From UBA1715 sp045615765 (GTDB lineage: Bacteria > Bacteroidota > Bacteroidia > Bacteroidales > UBA1715), in NCBI GenBank assembly GCA_045615765.1, contig JAZLFM010000015.1, forward strand, positions 1-23,589: 23,589 nucleotides of DNA, read 5' to 3'. Shown here piece by piece: positions 7,865 to 14,855 of this stretch. Numbering within the stretch: position 1 is the first letter of the stretch; every line of letters starts with the position of its first letter. The notes under the pieces are model-generated. The model saw nothing but the letters and a program-made list of their open reading frames with translations. It was not told the origin of the DNA and searched no databases. A program made the position numbers and the translations under genes.

Positions 7865-8593
7865 ATGGAAGCAATAGTACAAGGTAGACTAATAAAAATA
7901 TCGGATCCTGTTAGCGGAGAAGGTGCAAACGGAACATGGAAAAGACAAGATTTCATTATTGAAACATTGTCACAATATTCAAGAAAAGTTTGTTTTACTA
8001 TAAATAACGATAAAGTACCAACTAACGACCTACAAATTGGCGAAAATCTTACTGTTTCGGTAAATATAGAAAGCCGTGAATACAATGGCCGTTGGATGAC
8101 AAACTTCCGTGCGTGGAAAATTGAAAAAGGCTTAGTTGGCGAAGTAAAACCAATTGAACTTACTGGTAAAGTAATACAAGCCTTAGAAAAACGTGAAGGC
8201 ACAAGCGCTAAAGGTGCATGGTCTGTTCAAGAATTTGTGATTGAACTATTCGAACAATACAACCCAAGAGTATGTTTTTCTGTATGGAACGGTAGAATTT
8301 CAGAATCAACTTTAGCAAACGGAAATAATGTTACTGTAACTGTTGATATTGAAAGCCGTGAAGGCAGCAAAGGTGGATGGTTCAGTAGCGTACAAGCATG
8401 GAGAGGAAATATAGCTCCTGCTGCCAACACAGGTGGATATGGTGTTGCAACTCCAACAGCTGCACCTGTACAACAAGCACAAGATATAGAAAATATTCCA
8501 GCTTCGCCTTCTGCTTCTACAACGGCAACAAGTGAACCTACAAATAATGCAGATCCTTTTGCTAGCGATTCTGCATCAGATCTTCCTTTCTAA
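7865..8593 (+). CDS. Tandem DUF3127 (OB-fold-like) protein with SSB-like acidic tail
   Basis: The 242-residue protein contains two copies of the Bacteroidota DUF3127 domain, about residues 1-88 and 97-182. They align over GxxI, W..Q.FVIE, QY..(K/R)VCF, NIESRE/DIESRE and the final FRAWK/VQAWR. A Pro/Ala/Ser/Thr/Gln-rich linker (about 183-226) then leads to an acidic tail that ends SDLPF. Bacterial SSB proteins have the same plan: OB domain, low-complexity linker, acidic tip ending in (D/I)PF, which recruits repair and replication proteins. DUF3127 proteins I know of usually carry a single domain. An ssDNA-binding role is inferred. The gene has its own -7-like box and is followed by a clear terminator. 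Confidence 0.85.
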   Translation: MEAIVQGRLIKISDPVSGEGANGTWKRQDFIIETLSQYSRKVCFTINNDKVPTNDLQIGENLTVSVNIESREYNGRWMTNFRAWKIEKGLVGEVKPIELTGKVIQALEKREGTSAKGAWSVQEFVIELFEQYNPRVCFSVWNGRISESTLANGNNVTVTVDIESREGSKGGWFSSVQAWRGNIAPAANTGGYGVATPTAAPVQQAQDIENIPASPSASTTATSEPTNNADPFASDSASDLPF

Positions 8594-8615
8594 TAGAATT
8601 TACTATAACAGATAG

Positions 8616-8644
8616 AAAAAAGCAGTCGTTTGACTGCTTTTTTT
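8616..8644 (+). terminator. Rho-independent terminator after the DUF3127 gene
   Basis: GCAGTC and GACTGC pair around a GTTT loop and are extended by A6/T6 flanks, with seven Ts in a row at 8638-8644. The hairpin begins 22 bp after the stop codon at 8593 and closes the plus-strand gene run. Confidence 0.9.
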
Positions 8645-8877
8645 GTTAACACATACAGGTTAATTTTTTTTTTATAATTCTTACAATAGAAAACGGTGTG
8701 AAATTGTTTGAATTTTGGTAAATGAGAAATCTGGATTCTCCACATCGACAAAGTTTACATTTCCAAATAAAACACAATAACTTACGCTGAATTATAATCA
8801 TTTACTCTATAAATACATTCTACGCGCCATACAAGTCTTCATTATTATTTGCGAAATCCCTTTTACGCAAATAATTA
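8645..8877. other. Intergenic spacer between plus-strand operon end and R-M module
   Basis: This AT-rich non-coding stretch lies between the terminator at 8644 and the convergent specificity gene. No ORF or RNA gene is seen. The only structure noticed is the inverted repeat at 8844-8875, listed separately. Confidence 0.6.
8844..8875. repeat. 10-bp inverted repeat just after the specificity gene
   Basis: ATTATTTGCG (8844-8853) and CGCAAATAAT (8866-8875) are perfect complements with a 12-nt loop, ending two bases before the stop codon of the minus-strand gene at 8878. Read with that gene it forms a hairpin but has no T tract after it, so it is a weak terminator candidate. It may instead mark the edge of the inserted module or protect the 3' end of the mRNA. 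Confidence 0.5.
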
Positions 8878-9996
8878 TCATATCGCACCACTATAGGGCA
8901 ATCCTTTTATGTAATCTTCCATCCATTGCCAATCGGGTTCGTATTCTCCTATGGAATTTTTTATCGCTGGAAGCTTTAGAAAAAAATTATTCTTTATGTG
9001 TGAATTTAGTTCTCTACCAAAGGCTACGAATTTTATTTCACATTCTTTTTCTATAATAGTTTTAATGAAAATCTTATGACAAATACCCATGTTTGATTTA
9101 GGAACTAAGACTGCAACGTTTTGGCACGTATAAAATCGTTGTGTTTGAATAAATGTTTTTCCAATGCTTCCACCCAAAGCAATTGTCATTATTCCTGCAG
9201 GATATGGTTCTATATTTTTATACTTATTCACATACATACAAACTCCATTATTGCCTGCAGTTCTTGTAACAAAAGCAATATCTGAAAACGGATTTTCTTC
9301 CATTTTTATCACATCTAATTTACTTCCATATTCAATTGTAAAAATCTCATTTAAATTGAACGTCCTCCATTTCCCTAAGTTTTCAATACTTTCAAGTTCT
9401 AATTTTTGATTGGAAACAGGAACTTTATTATATCTATTCTCCCAAACTTGTCTTGATTTTTCTGGTAATTTTGGCAACAACGTATTCTTTGTATAATCTT
9501 CCATCCATTGCCAATCGGGATTCCCTTTATCATTTATCGGAAGTTTTATCAGTGAACTTGGCATTCTTTCTGGACGCCACTTACGACCATAAGTCCAACG
9601 GAATTGTTCACATTCAATAATACCACATAAAAAAAGGGCAAGTGACGGTGTTAATGACACGGTTTTATCTTTTAAATATAATAAATTTACATCGTGAGAA
9701 CAAGTAAATTGTTGTGTTTGGTAAAAAGCGTATCCGACAGAGCCGTTATTTGACACTGTGATACAAGGTGTATTAAATATTTTTTCATATAGTGGCACAT
9801 TTACCGCATTTTCGGCTTTAGGTGTTAAGTCAATCTCCTCAATCGTATACCATGATGTTACCCCATTATTTGAATCTGTAGCCCCAATAAAGGGGATAGT
9901 TCCTAATCCACTTTCTTCAGGTTTTTTATTAAAGAAGCCCTTCCGTATTTCGAAAATTTCATCGTAACGAAACCATCTCCAATTCTCAGTATTCAT
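8878..9996 (-). CDS. Restriction-modification specificity (S) subunit, two TRDs
   Basis: The 372-residue protein has two related halves, each a target-recognition domain followed by the same conserved closing motif PDWQWMEDY (residues 160-168 and 354-362). The halves also share the pattern (G)xSxGxxF(Y/I)QTQxF near 85-97 and 276-288. This is the HsdS/BcgI-B architecture in which each TRD reads one half of a split DNA target. The length fits BcgI B-type subunits (about 340) better than classical HsdS (over 400). The start ATG overlaps the stop of the nuclease-methyltransferase gene (ATGA), so the two are coupled. A purine-rich GAGGAGG lies 8 bp before the start, an unusually strong Shine-Dalgarno for this phylum, although it also codes. 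The internal 26-bp repeat is listed separately. Confidence 0.88.
   Translation of the reverse strand: MNTENWRWFRYDEIFEIRKGFFNKKPEESGLGTIPFIGATDSNNGVTSWYTIEEIDLTPKAENAVNVPLYEKIFNTPCITVSNNGSVGYAFYQTQQFTCSHDVNLLYLKDKTVSLTPSLALFLCGIIECEQFRWTYGRKWRPERMPSSLIKLPINDKGNPDWQWMEDYTKNTLLPKLPEKSRQVWENRYNKVPVSNQKLELESIENLGKWRTFNLNEIFTIEYGSKLDVIKMEENPFSDIAFVTRTAGNNGVCMYVNKYKNIEPYPAGIMTIALGGSIGKTFIQTQRFYTCQNVAVLVPKSNMGICHKIFIKTIIEKECEIKFVAFGRELNSHIKNNFFLKLPAIKNSIGEYEPDWQWMEDYIKGLPYSGAI
8912..9519 (-). repeat. Perfect 26-bp direct repeat in the S gene (8912-8937 and 9494-9519)
   Basis: The 26-bp segments at 8912-8937 and 9494-9519 are identical and encode the PDWQWMEDY motif at the end of each TRD half. They are 582 bp apart, exactly 194 codons, so recombination between them would delete one half in frame. 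Codons outside this block have diverged between the halves. Confidence 0.9.
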
Positions 9997-11747
9997 CGCT
10001 GTCCCTCCTCACTACTAATTAAAAACGCCGCATAATCTTGCATTTTACGTATAAAATCAGCATCCATCAATGTACTATAATCTGTATCCATATAGGCTTC
10101 GGCACACCATTCTTGATTGCCACTGTCAATGCGATGCATAACAGAAAGACCGGGCTCTGTTAAACGATGTTCATACAAATAGAGCCATTCTTTCTCTATA
10201 TCAGTCCAACGTCCTTTAATATCGGTACGTCCAACACCTTTGCGTTTTTCAAAACCATCATCTTTAAAATAACCAAAAAATGATTCATAATTACGTGGGT
10301 GTGGTTGTCCCAATTTAAATACCATGCAACAAGCAACAGCACTTGCGCCAGGATAAAACATTTCTGCTGGAAATGAGAAAACCGCATCAAGTGTATGGCG
10401 TCGCAACATATCAGTTTTTATATCAGCTATGATAGTATTTGTTTTTATAGCACATTGCATTGGTAAAAGTGTAAGCAAACGTCCTTGACCAATAGTATCA
10501 GACACATAACGAACAAAATAAAGTCCTTTGCTTGGGTCTTCTTTTGAGTTTCCCCAAGTATTGGCAAACTCGCGAGGTACAACCGTTTTCTGTGCATTGT
10601 AAGGTGGATTCATCAATACCAAACCAATATTTTTTTCTTTTATCCAATTTGTTTTGTCAAAGCACGATGCTTGAATTATGTTTGAATTACCATCACTGTG
10701 AATCAACATATTTGTTGTAGCTAATCCATATACATCACGGTCGTATTCAATACCATATATTTGATTTTGTTTGACTTCGCTCTTTTCGGCTTCAGTATCA
10801 CATTCATCCAATATTTGCGTCATCGCTTGAACGAGAAATGTGCCAGAGCCACAAGTTGGATCAAACACTCTCAGATTCTTATTTATACCACCAACCTTGC
10901 ACATGAAATGTGCTATATGATTTGGAGTAAATGCTTGATTCTTGTCACCTCGATTAACATATTTACTGAACGTAGTAAAGAAATAAGACAAAATATCCTG
11001 CCCTTTAGTTGAATCATCTTTAATGTATGGAAGTATTTTCTTATTGATAAAATCTAAAATTTCTTCAAAATGCTGTGATTCCAGTGCTTCAACATTTTGG
11101 TCTTGCAGCACATTAGTAGAAAGCAACGCTATTTTCTCGGCTTTGTTTACACTGTTCTGCAAATAATCGCCTAGTTTTGATTTTATATTTGCAAGGATTT
11201 CGCTTGTAGTTCGATCTCTATATATCAAATCATTTTTTAAAGCCAACATACAAGTTCCTACAAATTGACTGCGTTTACCTTCCTTAATACCGTTTGTATG
11301 CAAGAGCTCATTGAGTTCATTGGTGTTTTGCAATACGGCAGCAGCGTTATTATATGTTTGTCGTTCAAACAATCTTGCATATTCCTCAAACGATTTTAAT
11401 ATAATTTCGTCAGTAAGTTCTTCAACAGAATTTCTCCATACTTTCCATACACGAATTTTGTTAGTCAAACTTGTATCTGCCAATATGGCAACAATCTTTG
11501 TATTTCTATTTAGTCGTTGTTCCAACGCAACATAATCAAAAAGTTGTTCTTTATCAGAATCAACTTGTTTCTGTTTAGTTTCAATCAATACGGCAATGTT
11601 TTTGGCCGCATCAAAAAAACGAATGTCTAACTTCCAATGCGTTTGTGTAACATTAGACAAGACTTGTTTGTACGAAAATTCACCGCCTTCAATGTTACTG
11701 GTACAATATGATCGACCAACATGGTCTATCATTTCTATTCTTTCCAT
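9993..11747 (-). CDS. BcgI-like fused nuclease and N6-adenine methyltransferase
   Basis: The 584-residue protein has three parts. The N-terminal region (about 1-130) resembles a PD-(D/E)xK nuclease: Asp41 in LDIRF, then Glu56 and Lys58 in VLIETKQK. A helical linker follows. The HsdM-type N6-adenine methyltransferase has AFTP at 272-275, motif I FDPTCGSGTFL at 295-305 and motif IV NPPY at 380-383. A single chain with both activities plus a separate S subunit is the BcgI (type IIB) plan; BcgI cuts on both sides of its site and methylates it. No separate HsdR is present, which supports the fused reading. A type I M subunit with a degenerate nuclease remnant is the alternative. AGGAAA precedes the start ATG. 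The 285-bp upstream gap contains a highly structured element. Confidence 0.85.
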   Translation of the reverse strand: MERIEMIDHVGRSYCTSNIEGGEFSYKQVLSNVTQTHWKLDIRFFDAAKNIAVLIETKQKQVDSDKEQLFDYVALEQRLNRNTKIVAILADTSLTNKIRVWKVWRNSVEELTDEIILKSFEEYARLFERQTYNNAAAVLQNTNELNELLHTNGIKEGKRSQFVGTCMLALKNDLIYRDRTTSEILANIKSKLGDYLQNSVNKAEKIALLSTNVLQDQNVEALESQHFEEILDFINKKILPYIKDDSTKGQDILSYFFTTFSKYVNRGDKNQAFTPNHIAHFMCKVGGINKNLRVFDPTCGSGTFLVQAMTQILDECDTEAEKSEVKQNQIYGIEYDRDVYGLATTNMLIHSDGNSNIIQASCFDKTNWIKEKNIGLVLMNPPYNAQKTVVPREFANTWGNSKEDPSKGLYFVRYVSDTIGQGRLLTLLPMQCAIKTNTIIADIKTDMLRRHTLDAVFSFPAEMFYPGASAVACCMVFKLGQPHPRNYESFFGYFKDDGFEKRKGVGRTDIKGRWTDIEKEWLYLYEHRLTEPGLSVMHRIDSGNQEWCAEAYMDTDYSTLMDADFIRKMQDYAAFLISSEEGQR

Positions 11748-11810
11748 TTTCCTATGTTTTTTTTCAGCGTCAGCAACTTATCGAGGACAACGGATTACTA
11801 CAAATAGAAA

Positions 11811-11848
11811 AGGATGCAAAAAAGCGTGGATTTCACTTATTGCATCCT
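11811..11848. repeat. Hairpin AGGATGCAA / TTGCATCCT
   Basis: AGGATGCAA (11811-11819) and TTGCATCCT (11840-11848) are perfect 9-bp complements with a 20-nt loop. Read on the minus strand (the coding sense here) the second arm is followed by TTTTCT, so it could act as a terminator or attenuator. The loop segment AGCGTGGA (11823-11830) is complementary to TCCACGCT (11887-11894) in the adjacent structure, which would allow a loop-to-stem contact. Confidence 0.65.
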
Positions 11849-11958
11849 AAGGTATTTGGCGTAACCCGAAAGTCAAATAAGTTCCGTCCACGCTATAGCG
11901 TAGACGTTCGCTGAACTTATTCTTCTGACCTTCATCTTCAAATCGCCAAATTTTTAGG
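11846..11958. repeat. 113-nt nested inverted repeat (structured element)
   Basis: Complementary arms nest in register. From outside in they are CCTAA/TTAGG (11846-11850, 11954-11958), ATTTGGCG/CGCCAAAT (11854-11861, 11944-11951), AATAAGTTC/GAACTTATT (11876-11884, 11913-11921), CGTC/GACG (11885-11888, 11903-11906) and the palindromic core ACGCTATAGCGT (11890-11901). The internal loops are short. The DNA could extrude as a cruciform and either transcript could fold into one long hairpin. It fills the gap between the DUF1016 nuclease gene and the R-M gene. No significant ORF explains it. It could be a small RNA, a leader structure, or a copy of a dispersed palindromic repeat (REP/MITE-like). I do not recognise it as a named RNA family. 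Confidence 0.75.
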
Positions 11959-11973
11959 ACGTCTCGAATAAAT

Positions 11974-12014
11974 AGCAAACGCTATGATTAGTAATATGTT
12001 AGTTTAATTTTATT
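11974..12014. repeat. 41-nt repeat, copy A (downstream of DUF1016 gene)
   Basis: This segment matches 13084-13124 at 36 of 41 positions (shared core AGCAAACG-TATGATTA-TAATA-GTTAGTT). Each copy carries a weak internal inverted repeat, AACG..TAT and ATA..GTT. In this copy a G-T wobble replaces the G-C pair of copy B. It starts on the far side of the DUF1016 stop codon, 19 bp away. Confidence 0.8.
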
Positions 12015-12032
12015 TCTATATCTTTATCTACT

Positions 12033-13064
12033 TTATTTTTCAGTTTTATTGTTAAGTCTGTCAAGTTCTGCTTGAACCAAACTTTTTAATTCATTAATTT
12101 CTGGTAAATATAACTGATATTTTGCGACGAACAAATTAGCATCCATGCCATATGTGGCATATTGCACCATCACATCGTTTTTGTCAGCAGCAAGAATAAT
12201 ACCAATGGGAGGATTGTCTCCTTCTGTATTCTTGTCCATCGCAAAATAACCCAAATACATATTCATTTGCCCAATATCCTCATGCTTAACTTTACCACGC
12301 TTTAAATCAATAATCACATAGCATTTAAGTATGACATGGTAAAATACAAGGTCTGCATAATAGTTGTCATTGTCTATGGTCAACCGATACTGGCGACCAA
12401 TAAAAGCAAATCCTTTACCTAACTCCAAAAGGAAATCTTCCATGTGCCTGATAAGAGCATCTTCCAAATCTCCTTCACAGTAATCAGGAGCCTTGAGACT
12501 TAGGAAATCAAAGAAATATATGTCTTTGACAATGTCTTTAGGTTGTGTGATCTGTAATCCATTATTGGAGAGAGAAAGAATATCACTTGTCTCTTTTGAG
12601 GATGCCAACTGATAAAATAGACCACGCGTCTTTTGTTCGTGTATCTGTCTGTAACTCCAATTTTGGTTTATAGCTTCAATCGTATAAAAATTCCTTTCTA
12701 ACTCGTTATCTATTGAAATGATTTCAAGCAACTGTGTCCAGCTTAATTTTCCAAGCACTGCTTGGAAAATTGGAAATCGAAGATATAATAGCCTCATATT
12801 TGCCAAGTTACTTTTAGAATAACCGTTTCCCAATAAAAGCGTCAAGTCTCTTGAAAGCTGGGGTATCAGTTTGGCTCCATATTCGGCTCTAGCATTACCG
12901 TTCTGTTCAAACTCCACAATATATTTTCCAATATTCCAATTCATCTCTACCAAAGCAGAATTAACCGCACGCAGAGCCTTTTGCTTTGACAAGGCAACCA
13001 ACTCTGTGATTTGCCTTACCAGAGTATCGTAATGTGAATCTTGTATTTGTGGTTTCTCATCCAT
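12033..13064 (-). CDS. DUF1016/YhcG-family PD-(D/E)xK nuclease
   Basis: The 343-residue protein has the DUF1016 N-terminal domain (about 10-165, with NWNIGKYIVEFEQ and YGAKLIPQLSRDL) followed by a YhcG-type nuclease domain (about 180-335). The catalytic residues are readable: Asp238 in YYADLVFYH, then IIDLKRG with Asp253 and Lys255, and Gln266 in GQMNMYL. The family belongs to the PD-(D/E)xK superfamily and is often found beside restriction-modification genes, but its role is not settled. The start is placed at the ATG at 13064 (MDEKPQ); an upstream in-frame TTG at 13088 falls inside the flanking repeat and is unlikely. The R-M pair lies downstream on the same strand. Near-identical 41-nt repeats lie on both sides of the gene, which suggests that it moved in as a cassette or shares a control site with the R-M genes. 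Confidence 0.9.
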   Translation of the reverse strand: MDEKPQIQDSHYDTLVRQITELVALSKQKALRAVNSALVEMNWNIGKYIVEFEQNGNARAEYGAKLIPQLSRDLTLLLGNGYSKSNLANMRLLYLRFPIFQAVLGKLSWTQLLEIISIDNELERNFYTIEAINQNWSYRQIHEQKTRGLFYQLASSKETSDILSLSNNGLQITQPKDIVKDIYFFDFLSLKAPDYCEGDLEDALIRHMEDFLLELGKGFAFIGRQYRLTIDNDNYYADLVFYHVILKCYVIIDLKRGKVKHEDIGQMNMYLGYFAMDKNTEGDNPPIGIILAADKNDVMVQYATYGMDANLFVAKYQLYLPEINELKSLVQAELDRLNNKTEK

Positions 13065-13083
13065 GAAATGATTTCTGAATAGC

Positions 13084-13124
13084 AGCAAACGTTATGATTA
13101 ATAATACGTTAGTTAAAATTTATT
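13084..13124. repeat. 41-nt repeat, copy B (upstream of DUF1016 gene)
   Basis: This is the second copy of the repeat at 11974-12014, with five substitutions. It lies 20 bp before the DUF1016 ATG (13064) and its last two bases touch the stop codon of the CysK-like gene. AACGT and ACGTT form a small inverted repeat inside it. On the coding strand it contains TAACGTTTGC, close to but not matching the -7 consensus (one extra base), so it could be an operator or promoter for the nuclease gene. Confidence 0.8.
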
Positions 13125-14073
13125 ACAACACCTCAAATCCTAACAATTCGATTTCATCAACTAATTGTGAATGTATTGATTCATCGGCCAATGCAGTTGA
13201 CAAATATTTTTTGTTATCATCGGCAAACACCGAAATAGCTCCATTGTAACCAGAAAGTACACAACCTAAAAAGTTTGCACCACCAGAAATACCTACTCCC
13301 AACGACAATTCTTTACAAAGTCGCTGAGCCATTCCTATTGCATCATTGTCGTCAACACGAATAATATCATCAACCATATCTCCCGGGTATAATCCTGGAA
13401 TAATTTCATCAGAAAGACCTTGGATTTTATGAGGACCTAATGATTTTCCCAATGTTAAAATAGAAGATTGCAATGGTTCCAAAGCAAACATTTTTGCATT
13501 GTATTTCTCTTTAAAGAATTTTCCACAACCATGCAATGTTCCTGCTGTTCCTACACCTGCTATGAAGCAAGGATATTCAGAAATTTTTTCTGCGATCTCT
13601 GGTCCCGTCGTTTCATAATGAGCAATCATATTATACTCATTTTCAAACTGGTGAGTAAGAAAATATCCTTGTTTGCCATATTCATCTGCTTTTTTAAATG
13701 CAGAATCGAAATCTTCTGTCAACTCTAAATGAGCGCCATATAGTTTTAACAACTTAAAACGCTCTTTTGACATAAATTTAGGGATGCAGATTGTTATAGG
13801 ATTACCCAATATGCGAGATATTGCAGCAAACGAAATACCCATATTACCACTAGTAACTTCGCAGATAGGTGTTTTTTCGTTTATTAATCCTGTTTCATAA
13901 GCATTTTTTAAGATATAATATGCAACCCTATCTTTAATTGACCCTGAAAGGTTATACCATTCCGCTTTTATATATGCATATTTTTCTTCGCCTTTAAAAC
14001 GATAGTTTATTTTTATGAGCGGCGTGTTTCCTATTAACTTTCCTAATTGCTCAAACTTTTTCTCAAAATTCAT
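13123..14073 (-). CDS. CysK-like PLP-dependent cysteine synthase family enzyme
   Basis: The 316-residue protein is a fold-type II PLP enzyme of the cysteine synthase/cystathionine beta-synthase family. The Schiff-base Lys47 is in GSIKDR (44-49). The substrate loop is TSGNMG (74-79), the phosphate-binding loop GVGTAGTLHGCG (173-184), and a closing GISGGAN is at 261-267. It would replace the beta-substituent of an O-acetyl- or O-phospho-serine with sulfide or another nucleophile. Two positions differ from ordinary CysK: Met in place of Thr in TSGNTG, and Gly in place of Ser in the (G)xSSGA loop that contacts the PLP nitrogen. A specialised substrate is therefore possible. It follows hisA with a 16-bp gap, so the two are probably co-transcribed. 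The R-M module begins directly after its stop. Confidence 0.85.
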   Translation of the reverse strand: MNFEKKFEQLGKLIGNTPLIKINYRFKGEEKYAYIKAEWYNLSGSIKDRVAYYILKNAYETGLINEKTPICEVTSGNMGISFAAISRILGNPITICIPKFMSKERFKLLKLYGAHLELTEDFDSAFKKADEYGKQGYFLTHQFENEYNMIAHYETTGPEIAEKISEYPCFIAGVGTAGTLHGCGKFFKEKYNAKMFALEPLQSSILTLGKSLGPHKIQGLSDEIIPGLYPGDMVDDIIRVDDNDAIGMAQRLCKELSLGVGISGGANFLGCVLSGYNGAISVFADDNKKYLSTALADESIHSQLVDEIELLGFEVL

Positions 14074-14089
14074 TATAATCTTCTCTCTA

Positions 14090-14812
14090 TCAGTTCATCA
14101 ACTTTGCGATTTCTGCCAAAGAAATCTTTCCTTCATAGATAGCTTTTCCTGTTATTACACCATCTATGCCATTATCATTCAATGCTAGAATATCGTTCAT
14201 ATTCGAAATACCACCACTTGCAATGACAAACAATGAAGGAAATTGTTTTTTTATTTTCACATATAGATCCACATTGGCACCTTGTAACATACCATCTTTG
14301 CTTATATCTGTGCAAATAATCTTTGAAACGCCTTCTGCAGTATAATCTTTCAAAAAATCAAACAAATCTAAATTTGTGCCTTCTTGCCAACCACTTACTG
14401 CAATTTTCTCATTCATTGCATCTGCGCCAAGTATAATTTTTTCGCTACCATACTTTTGTAACCAAGAAGAAAAAACAGGACGATTTTTCACTGCAATACT
14501 TCCACCAGTAACCATACTAGCACCAGATTCAAACGCAATACGCAAGTCTTCATCAGTTTTTAAACCTCCACCAAAATCTATAGTAAGAGAAGTATGCGTT
14601 GCAATATTCTCCAAGACTTTGTAGTTGATTATCCTACTACTTTTTGCACCATCTAAATCAACCAAATGTAGGCGTTTGATTCCATTTGCCTCGAATTCTT
14701 TGGCTACTTCTAATGGATTTTCGTTATAGACTTTTTTCTGTGCATAATCACCTTGCGACAGACGCACGCACTTTGCGTCAATTATATCTATAGCTGGAAT
14801 TATTTCTATCAT
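14090..14812 (-). CDS. hisA: HisA, ProFAR isomerase of histidine synthesis
   Basis: The 240-residue TIM-barrel protein begins IPAIDIIDAKCVRLSQGD, carrying the catalytic Asp8 and the HisA/HisF phosphate-binding signature. LHLVDLDGAKS (48-58), DFGGGLKTDED and TDISKDGMLQG follow; the second catalytic Asp is in LGADAMNEK (near 130). HisA converts ProFAR to PRFAR, the fourth step of histidine biosynthesis. No other his gene is in the window; the downstream neighbour is a CysK-like gene. The upstream gap to the esterase gene is only 43 bp and is mostly a terminator, so the hisA promoter must lie within or before that gap. Confidence 0.95.
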   Translation of the reverse strand: MIEIIPAIDIIDAKCVRLSQGDYAQKKVYNENPLEVAKEFEANGIKRLHLVDLDGAKSSRIINYKVLENIATHTSLTIDFGGGLKTDEDLRIAFESGASMVTGGSIAVKNRPVFSSWLQKYGSEKIILGADAMNEKIAVSGWQEGTNLDLFDFLKDYTAEGVSKIICTDISKDGMLQGANVDLYVKIKKQFPSLFVIASGGISNMNDILALNDNGIDGVITGKAIYEGKISLAEIAKLMN

Positions 14813-14817
14813 ATTAT

Positions 14818-14846
14818 TAAAAAAGATACGCTAAATAAGCGTATCT
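14818..14846 (-). terminator. Terminator after the esterase gene, just before hisA
   Basis: On the minus strand AGATACGCT and AGCGTATCT form a perfect 9-bp stem around a 5-nt loop (+ strand 14824-14846), followed by TTTTTTAA. It ends the sialate O-acetylesterase transcript. Because it stands about 11 bp before the hisA ATG, it could also act as an attenuator for hisA. Confidence 0.85.
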
Positions 14847-14855
14847 ACCTATTAA

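Noticed and set aside
11596..11914. Plus-strand ORFs across the R-M gene start and the structured element
   Set aside because: They run antisense to the methyltransferase gene and through the inverted repeat, show no family features and read as by-products of the structure.
11811..11958. Retron msr-msd, tmRNA or group II intron piece
   Set aside because: No reverse transcriptase is nearby, there is no tRNA-like CCA end and no domain V sequence; the structure does not fit any of these.
13065..13088. TTG start extending the DUF1016 protein by eight residues
   Set aside because: The TTG falls within the flanking 41-nt repeat, and the family-like sequence begins after the ATG at 13064.
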